A stretch of DNA of 10,970 nucleotides from assembly GCA_003648125.1 (NCBI GenBank), contig QMOE01000029.1, forward strand, positions 1 to 10,970, written 5' to 3'. The position numbers and the translations under genes were made by a program. Below are positions 6,486 to 10,970 of the stretch, piece by piece. A model generated the notes under the pieces. It was given only the letters and a program-made list of their open reading frames with translations, was not told the origin of the DNA and searched no databases. Position 1 is the first letter of the stretch. Every line of letters begins with the position of its first letter. Source of the stretch: Chloroflexota bacterium. Its GTDB lineage: Bacteria > Chloroflexota > Anaerolineae > B4-G1.

Positions 6486-7100
6486 ATGCGTCTCAAAGAA
6501 CTCGGCATGGACTGGAAGCCCGTCGTCGTCATCATCATCTCCACACTGGCGCTGGTAGTGGATCACTACCACCGCATCTTTGCCCACAAGGCTTACGACC
6601 GACTGCTCCTATACCTGGTCGTGCCGCTGCTGGTTATCGTGATCCTGTTCCGCGAGTCACCCGCCCGCTACGGATTTCAGTTGGGGGATTGGAAGGCGGG
6701 GCTGGCGATCACGGTGCTGGGTTGCGGCGTGATGACGCTAGTGATGCTGTTTGTGGCCCGCAGTGGTGACTTTGCGAGTTATTACGGCCACCGGAGCAAC
6801 ACCGCCATCCCACTGGCGCTCGACACCGGGCTGGACCTCTTTGGCTGGGAATTTCTATTCCGAGGCTGGTTGCTCTTTGCGCTCTACCCAGTCTGCGGCC
6901 CGTATGCCATCCTGCTCCAGGCCGTTCCTTTTACCATCGCCCACGTCGGCAAGCCGGAGCTAGAGACACTGAGTTGCATCTTTGGCGGCAGTGCGTTCGG
7001 CTACATCGCCTGGCGCACCCGCTCCTTTCTGTATCCGTTCCTGATCCACTGGTTCCTGGCGACCGTCACCGTGCTGCTCGCCAGCGGCGTGGTTGGGTGA
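6486..7100 (+). CDS. CPBP/CAAX-type intramembrane metalloprotease
   Basis: A 204-aa integral membrane protein with hydrophobic stretches at about 12-25, 39-55, 70-90, 128-150 and 182-202. It carries the CPBP (Abi/Rce1-like) motifs: E122-FLF-R126 (the second E and R of EExxxR), F149-TIA-H153, and H188 in FLIHWFLA. The first Glu of the EExxxR motif is Trp here (GWEFLFRG), a variant I have seen in bacterial members, so activity is not excluded. Relatives process prenylated proteins in eukaryotes and act in peptide maturation or self-immunity in bacteria; the substrate here is unknown. It lies 18 bp behind the HD gene with ACGAGGAAC in front of the start, thus in the same operon. A second ATG at 6507 is possible. 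Confidence 0.82.
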   Translation: MRLKELGMDWKPVVVIIISTLALVVDHYHRIFAHKAYDRLLLYLVVPLLVIVILFRESPARYGFQLGDWKAGLAITVLGCGVMTLVMLFVARSGDFASYYGHRSNTAIPLALDTGLDLFGWEFLFRGWLLFALYPVCGPYAILLQAVPFTIAHVGKPELETLSCIFGGSAFGYIAWRTRSFLYPFLIHWFLATVTVLLASGVVG

Positions 7101-7132
7101 GCGCTTTGCCCGAGCACGCAGGAGAATCTATC

Positions 7133-7585
7133 ATGCACGAAAATAACTGGTATCATGAACTCAAAGGCGCCGCCGCCTTCTGGATCGCCGCTCTACTCTT
7201 TATCCTGGTGGGAGGCGCGTTCACAGCAGTGGGCGTGGAGGCCGAAGAGATATTTCTCATCATCGGCATCCCATTTTTGTGCCTGGGCGCTCTCATCCTG
7301 ATCCTGTTGATCTACAGCCTGTACTTGAAACTCGCGCAGCCTGAGAACTATGAGGCCTGGCTGTGGTGGGTCAACTTTATCGGTGGCCTGGCCGGCGCGC
7401 TGACCTTTGCCGTCCCCAGTACACTGGCGTTGCCCATTTTGCTGCTGATGGGGATGGACGGTCAGGCGCTTTGGATCGGCACGCTATTCTCCGTCGTCGG
7501 ATTGGCGGTGCTGGTGGGGATTTGGTTCGTGGCGCGGAAGCAATATCGGGAGAGACCAAAATGGATACGTTCACACTCCAATTGA
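7133..7585 (+). CDS. small four-helix membrane protein, unknown function
   Basis: A 150-aa hydrophobic protein with four likely transmembrane helices at about 14-34, 40-64, 80-105 and 111-134, and a basic C-terminal tail (ARKQYRERPKWIR). The ATG at 7133 has GGAG at 7121-7124, 8 nt upstream; a longer in-frame reading extends back to 6974 but would run through the end of the protease gene and has no such signal. I recognise no family and see no catalytic motif. It sits 32 bp after the protease gene and overlaps the next gene by 25 nt, so it belongs to the same operon. It could be a small transport or accessory membrane subunit, but nothing in the sequence decides this. Confidence 0.75.
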   Translation: MHENNWYHELKGAAAFWIAALLFILVGGAFTAVGVEAEEIFLIIGIPFLCLGALILILLIYSLYLKLAQPENYEAWLWWVNFIGGLAGALTFAVPSTLALPILLLMGMDGQALWIGTLFSVVGLAVLVGIWFVARKQYRERPKWIRSHSN

Positions 7586-8796
7586 CCAGCATCGCTCACG
7601 GCGGTGCGGCGCTGGGGCGGCACGAGGGGCGGGTCATCTTTGTCCCCTATGCGCTGCCCGGCGAGACGGCGCGCGTCGTGATCACCGAGGACAAGGGTCG
7701 CTACGGGTTCGCCCGCCTGGTCGAGGTGCTGGAGCCTTCCCCCGACAGGGTCGCGCCTGCCTGCCCCTACTTTGGCCTCGCGGGCTGCGGTGGCTGCCAG
7801 TGGCAACACATCGCCTACCCCGCCCAACTGCGCTTCAAAGCCGAGATCGTGGCCGACCAACTGGCGCGCATCGGCAAGATCGCCGCTCCCATCGTCCGCC
7901 CCACCTTGCCCGATGGCTCCGGCTGGGCCTACCGCAACCACGCTCAGTTCCATCCCGCGCCCGCAGGCGGACTTGGCTTTCAGGCTGCCGCCAGCCACGA
8001 TGTGGTCGCTGTAGACGAGTGCCCCATCCTCCACCCGCTTCTGGCCGACCTCTACGCCGCGCTCGACCTGGATTTTGAGGGGCTGGCTCGCCTCTCGCTG
8101 CGGGCGGGCACGGCCAGCGGCGACCGCATGCTCCTCTTTGAGATGGTGGACGACCTGCCGCCCGCGCTCGAGATTGACCTGCCCGTCTCCTGCGTCCTGC
8201 TCCTCTCCGACGGGCGGCACGCCAACCTGATCGGCAGCAACCACATCACAGAGAACGTCGCCGGCCGCAGCTACCGCATCTCGGCCCCCTCCTTCTTCCA
8301 GGTCAACACCCCCCAGGCTGGTCAACTGGTGCGGTTGGCGCTAGAGTACCTCGATCTGCAAGGGGGCGAGACGGTGCTCGACGCTTACTGCGGCGTGGGG
8401 TTGTTCGCCACGCACCTGGCCGAGCGGGCCGGGCTGGTCGTCGGCATCGAGTCGTCCCCCGCCGCCGTCGCTGACCTGCTGGAGAACACGGCCGAGTTCG
8501 ATAACGTGGAGGTCATCGAGGGGCCGGTCGAGGCGGTGCTGCCCGATCTGGACGTATCTCTGGACGCGGCCGTGATGGATCCGCCCCGCGCCGGGGTGGA
8601 CCGCTTTGCGCTCGACGCGCTGGTAGAGCGGCGGCCCGCCCGTCTGGTCTACGTCTCCTGCGACCCGGCCACGCTGGCCCGCGACGCCAAGCGACTGGCC
8701 CGCGCCGGATACCGGTTGGTCGAGGTGCAGCCGGTGGACATGTTCCCCCAGACGTACCACGTCGAGAGCGTGGCGCTGTTCACTCTGGACAGATAA
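7561..8796 (+). CDS. rlmD: 23S rRNA (uracil-C5)-methyltransferase, RlmD/RumA family
   Basis: A 411-aa SAM-dependent RNA m5U methyltransferase. It begins with a TRAM-like RNA-binding domain (about 1-58), then an iron-sulfur cluster site with C68, C76, C79 (CPYFGLAGCGGCQW) and C154 (DECPI), a linker ending SFFQVN (244-249), and the catalytic domain: SAM motif DAYCGVG (274-280), DPPRAG (340-345), nucleophile C367 in SCDPAT, and E402 in VDMFPQTYHVE as the likely general base. All hallmark residues are present, so it should be active. The cluster places it with RumA/RlmD rather than TrmA; whether it modifies U1939, U747 or both (as in RlmCD) is not decidable. The start at 7561 is chosen because GGGAGAG (7548-7554) lies 6 nt upstream and the TRAM domain begins there; the in-frame extension to 7363 is unsupported. 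It overlaps the membrane protein gene by 25 nt. Confidence 0.9.
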   Translation: MDTFTLQLTSIAHGGAALGRHEGRVIFVPYALPGETARVVITEDKGRYGFARLVEVLEPSPDRVAPACPYFGLAGCGGCQWQHIAYPAQLRFKAEIVADQLARIGKIAAPIVRPTLPDGSGWAYRNHAQFHPAPAGGLGFQAAASHDVVAVDECPILHPLLADLYAALDLDFEGLARLSLRAGTASGDRMLLFEMVDDLPPALEIDLPVSCVLLLSDGRHANLIGSNHITENVAGRSYRISAPSFFQVNTPQAGQLVRLALEYLDLQGGETVLDAYCGVGLFATHLAERAGLVVGIESSPAAVADLLENTAEFDNVEVIEGPVEAVLPDLDVSLDAAVMDPPRAGVDRFALDALVERRPARLVYVSCDPATLARDAKRLARAGYRLVEVQPVDMFPQTYHVESVALFTLDR

Positions 8797-8808
8797 AGGT
8801 AAATCTGC

Positions 8809-8836
8809 TTGCCCTGTGACGAGTTCGTGATATAGT
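8809..8836 (+). promoter_or_regulatory. possible sigma70-type promoter of the multidomain gene
   Basis: TTGCCC at 8809-8814 (4 of 6), a 16-nt spacer, TATAGT at 8831-8836 (5 of 6). Transcription would begin around 8843, downstream of the in-frame ATG at 8838, which argues for the later start at 8910. Moderate match only. Confidence 0.45.
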
Positions 8837-8909
8837 TATGCGCGAGCGGGTTGAAGCCACCCCGACTGTTATCCGCGCTGTCATCCCAAAAAGACAGAGG
8901 AACAACTGT

Positions 8910-10814
8910 ATGCTTGAGAACCAACTTCGTAGAGGCATAGCCCTGGCCGTCGCAGGGAAAAACGTAGAGGCTAGAAATGTCCTGAGCCAGGTTGTGAGAG
9001 ACGATCCCGGATCAGCCAGCGGGTGGTTCTGGCTCGCCAGCGTCGTTGAGACACAAGAGCAACAGCGATACTGCCTCGAAAAAACCCTGCAGCTCGATCC
9101 ACAGAACCAAGATGCTAAACAAGCATTGGCACAGCTAAAACCGGAAACCGGCGATAAGACCGAGTTCCCCCAGCCTCGGAGAGCGGCACGCCCCCAACAC
9201 TCGAAAGACGTAGAGAGTTTCAGGAAAGTCATCGCCAGTGTCTTTCCCCTGGAAAGCGAGTTCTACTATGCCGGCAAGAGCGCCGACAAAGGCTTAGCGG
9301 GCCAGCCGCTACTTTTGGATATATGTCAGGAGATTCTTTCAACCAGTTTTGGCATCTTTGACCTCTCATCGGCGAGTCCCAATGCGTACATCGAGATGGG
9401 AATAGCTTTGGGTCTCAACCAGCCCATGATTGCCACAGCCAGGGAGCAGACGGCTCTTCCTCCCGTGCTAAAATGGCGCGACGTGATTACGTATGCCGAT
9501 CACTCGGACCTAGAGATTAAACTCTCCAATCTGCGCGATCAGGGCTTTCCCCCCGCAACACGATCCACAGGGCCGGATTACTGCCACTTTTGCCACCGCG
9601 TCTGCGATAACATGTCAACCCCGCCGAACGAGAATTCTTACCTGGTGCTCAACAGGTCTAAACTGCTATGGCGAGGACTGATGCAATCGCTCACGCCACG
9701 CCTGGCCGAATACCACCTCTACCCAGTCTACCTGACAGATCGCTCCTCTGGGCCACGGTTATGCGACGTGCGCGGGAAAGTGCTGGCATCCCAGTTCGTG
9801 CTTTGTCACCTGGGAGAGTTGTCCGATGAAAACAGCTTCCTCGCCTTGGGTATCGCCATCGGGAGCCGAGTACCCTGGATACTGCTATCCAAGAAAAATC
9901 ATGACTCTGTGCCATCAAACCTGCAGGGGGTTGATAGGATCGAGTACGCGACGCTCGCCGATCTCGAAAGTCGCCTGACAGAAACCCTGGGGACCTTTCT
10001 CGACAGAATTATGCCAGGGTTGTCCGTCAAAAGTGACAAGACCTCGATGCTATCTCTACCCTTCTGGATGCAACTCGATGACTGGATAGAGCACGTCTCA
10101 CAGTCTACACAGGCACGTGAGGCGATCCAGGGCCGAGTTCAGGTGGTGCAATACAAGGGGCAAAAGCACATCTCGAAGCGCATCGTTCCTGAGAAAGGAT
10201 TGCTGTTTGGAAGAGACCCCGACTGCGACGTGGTCATAGAGAATCAAAGCGTATCCTCTCACCACTTGCACATACTGAAAGGGCGAACTGGGAAATACTT
10301 TGTCGAGGACTTGTGCAGCAAGAATGGCACGTTCCTCAATGGTACGCGCCTGTCTCCAAACAGAAAGATCGAGATCAATCCTAACGATACCATCAGGATA
10401 CCCGGGGCGCGATTCCTGATTTGGGACAATCGCCCTCTGCCTCCAGAGCAAACTGATCAAGTTGCCCACGACACCGATCAACTGCCCCCCATCTCGAAGA
10501 TCGAAATCCCCGATGTAGCCCCGCCGGCGTATCTGAGCACTTGGGACCATCCGCTGACTATAACAGCCCTTCTCCCAGATGGTCACCGTCGTTCCGCGTT
10601 CGAGGTTCAGGCTTACTACCCAATGGGAAGAATTATTTCAGAGTTGGTGAATCTGCTCGACCTGCCCAAGCAAAAGTATTGCTTCAGGCTCAAGAACAAA
10701 CTGATAGGCGACGACGAAACCCCTCTCAGTGTTGGCATCAAGAGGGGGGATGTTTTGATAATAACTCCCAAAGGAATAGAGGCAATACCGCAAAAGCCAA
10801 TGTCATCAAGTTAG
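8910..10814 (+). CDS. multidomain signalling protein: TPR, two NDT/TIR-like domains, FHA, ubiquitin-like
   Basis: A 634-aa soluble protein. In order: two TPR-like repeats (about 4-70); a nucleoside-deoxyribosyltransferase/TIR-like Rossmannoid domain (about 102-208) with FGIFDLSSASPNAYIEMGIALG (147-168), in which E162 is the expected catalytic residue; a short Cys cluster CHFCHRVC (225-232); a second, diverged copy of the same domain (about 242-366) with Ala312 where the first has Glu; an FHA domain (about 423-506) with G434-R435, S449, H452 and SKNGTFLNG (470-478); and a ubiquitin-like beta-grasp domain (about 548-620, DDETPLSVGIKRGDVLIITPK). FHA domains bind phosphothreonine; NDT/TIR relatives cleave N-glycosidic bonds of nucleosides or NAD. 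The ATG at 8910 has AGAGGAAC 7 nt upstream. No signal peptide. I infer a cytosolic sensor or effector scaffold; the composition is intermediate between the two flanking regions. No known protein with exactly this set comes to mind. Confidence 0.8.
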   Translation: MLENQLRRGIALAVAGKNVEARNVLSQVVRDDPGSASGWFWLASVVETQEQQRYCLEKTLQLDPQNQDAKQALAQLKPETGDKTEFPQPRRAARPQHSKDVESFRKVIASVFPLESEFYYAGKSADKGLAGQPLLLDICQEILSTSFGIFDLSSASPNAYIEMGIALGLNQPMIATAREQTALPPVLKWRDVITYADHSDLEIKLSNLRDQGFPPATRSTGPDYCHFCHRVCDNMSTPPNENSYLVLNRSKLLWRGLMQSLTPRLAEYHLYPVYLTDRSSGPRLCDVRGKVLASQFVLCHLGELSDENSFLALGIAIGSRVPWILLSKKNHDSVPSNLQGVDRIEYATLADLESRLTETLGTFLDRIMPGLSVKSDKTSMLSLPFWMQLDDWIEHVSQSTQAREAIQGRVQVVQYKGQKHISKRIVPEKGLLFGRDPDCDVVIENQSVSSHHLHILKGRTGKYFVEDLCSKNGTFLNGTRLSPNRKIEINPNDTIRIPGARFLIWDNRPLPPEQTDQVAHDTDQLPPISKIEIPDVAPPAYLSTWDHPLTITALLPDGHRRSAFEVQAYYPMGRIISELVNLLDLPKQKYCFRLKNKLIGDDETPLSVGIKRGDVLIITPKGIEAIPQKPMSSS

Positions 10815-10849
10815 TGTCATTGCGAGAAGCGGAGCGACGAAGCAATCTT
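10815..10849. repeat. dispersed repeat of the CATTGCGAG...GAAGCAATC type
   Basis: Immediately after the stop codon lies TGTCATTGCGAGAAGCGGAG, continuing to GACGAAGCAATCT, with short inverted ends (ATTGC ... GCAAT). I recall this as a widespread intergenic dispersed repeat in several bacterial groups including Chloroflexota. Not a coding sequence; function unknown. Confidence 0.7.
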
Positions 10850-10881
10850 CGTATCATCTCAATATTTCGGGGCGCGAATCT

Positions 10882-10901
10882 GTAGGGCGGGTTTCTTACC
10901 C
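10882..10901. repeat. short hairpin in repeat-rich tail
   Basis: GTAGGGCGGGTTTCTTACCC contains a 4-bp inverted repeat, GGGT (10889-10892) and ACCC (10898-10901), around TTCTT. The string resembles another dispersed intergenic repeat I have met in Chloroflexota-like genomes. Weak evidence alone. Confidence 0.35.
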
Positions 10902-10931
10902 ATGCGCGTCAACCTAAGGCTAGCGACCGCT

Positions 10932-10960
10932 GGTTGAGTAGCCGAAGGCGTATCGAAACC
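10932..10960. repeat. dispersed repeat GGTTGAGTAGCC...ATCGAAACC
   Basis: GGTTGAGTAGCCGAAGGCG followed by TATCGAAACC, with GGTT and AACC ends in inverted orientation. I recall GGTTGAGTAGCC-GAAGGCG-TATCGAAACC as a frequent intergenic repeat in several phyla. With the two elements before it, it makes the last 155 bp of the window a repeat cluster with no gene. Confidence 0.6.
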
Positions 10961-10970
10961 CTTGTACTGA

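Noticed and set aside
6974..7132. Longer N-terminus for the small membrane protein
   Set aside because: The extension overlaps the end of the protease gene by more than 120 nt and is not hydrophobic like the rest; GGAG at 7121-7124 supports the start at 7133.
7462..8325. 287-aa open frame on the minus strand opposite the RNA methyltransferase gene
   Set aside because: The opposite strand has all hallmark motifs of RlmD-type enzymes; the antisense frame has a low-complexity, Gly/Ala/Val-rich composition typical of a shadow.
8838..8909. Earlier ATG for the multidomain protein
   Set aside because: It sits on top of the predicted -10 box and transcription start, has no ribosome binding site, and the extension (MRERVEATPTV...) adds no part of the TPR region.
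10541..10885. 114-aa open frame running past the end of the multidomain gene
   Set aside because: Its first part is an alternative frame of the ubiquitin-like domain and its last part translates the CATTGCGAG-type dispersed repeat.

Overview
The window looks like a piece of chromosome from a Gram-negative-style or Chloroflexota-like bacterium. The hint for Chloroflexota (Anaerolineae-type) is indirect: short dispersed repeats of kinds I associate with those genomes lie at both ends, and the last gene has a TPR/FHA protein style common there. No rRNA, tRNA, CRISPR array or transposase gene is visible. All convincing genes are on the + strand.

Region A (about 1-4743) is an AT-richer accessory block holding two complete type II restriction-modification systems head to tail. 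System 1 is a beta-class methyltransferase with a TSPPY motif (177-1361), followed 25 bp later by a restriction endonuclease that resembles the CfrBI group (1387-2493). System 2 is preceded by a near-consensus sigma70-type promoter (TTGACG, 17 nt, TATAAT). It starts with a small protein shaped like a Phd/YefM antitoxin (2601-2849), then a DPPY methyltransferase (2892-3899, start moved to a TTG behind a perfect GGAGGT), then a short PD-(D/E)xK endonuclease (3916-4578). The block ends in 165 bp of non-coding DNA with a sequence reminiscent of an integron attC end and a small palindrome.

Region B (4744-8796) is much GC-richer and tightly packed: a YbdK-type carboxylate-amine ligase, an HD-domain phosphohydrolase (ATGA overlap), a CPBP/CAAX-type membrane protease, a small four-helix membrane protein and an RlmD-type 23S rRNA uracil methyltransferase (overlapping the preceding gene). 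It reads as one host operon. As a hand-counted illustration, row 8401-8460 is 44/60 G+C, whereas rows 1441-1500 and 3361-3420 are 25/60 and 17/60.

Region C (8797-10970) has its own weak promoter and one large gene (8910-10814) for a multidomain protein: TPR, two tandem nucleoside-deoxyribosyltransferase/TIR-like Rossmannoid domains (the second lacking the conserved Glu), an FHA domain and a C-terminal ubiquitin-like beta-grasp domain. This is the least ordinary object in the window and the best candidate for an undescribed signalling or immunity component. The end of the window holds a cluster of dispersed repeats.
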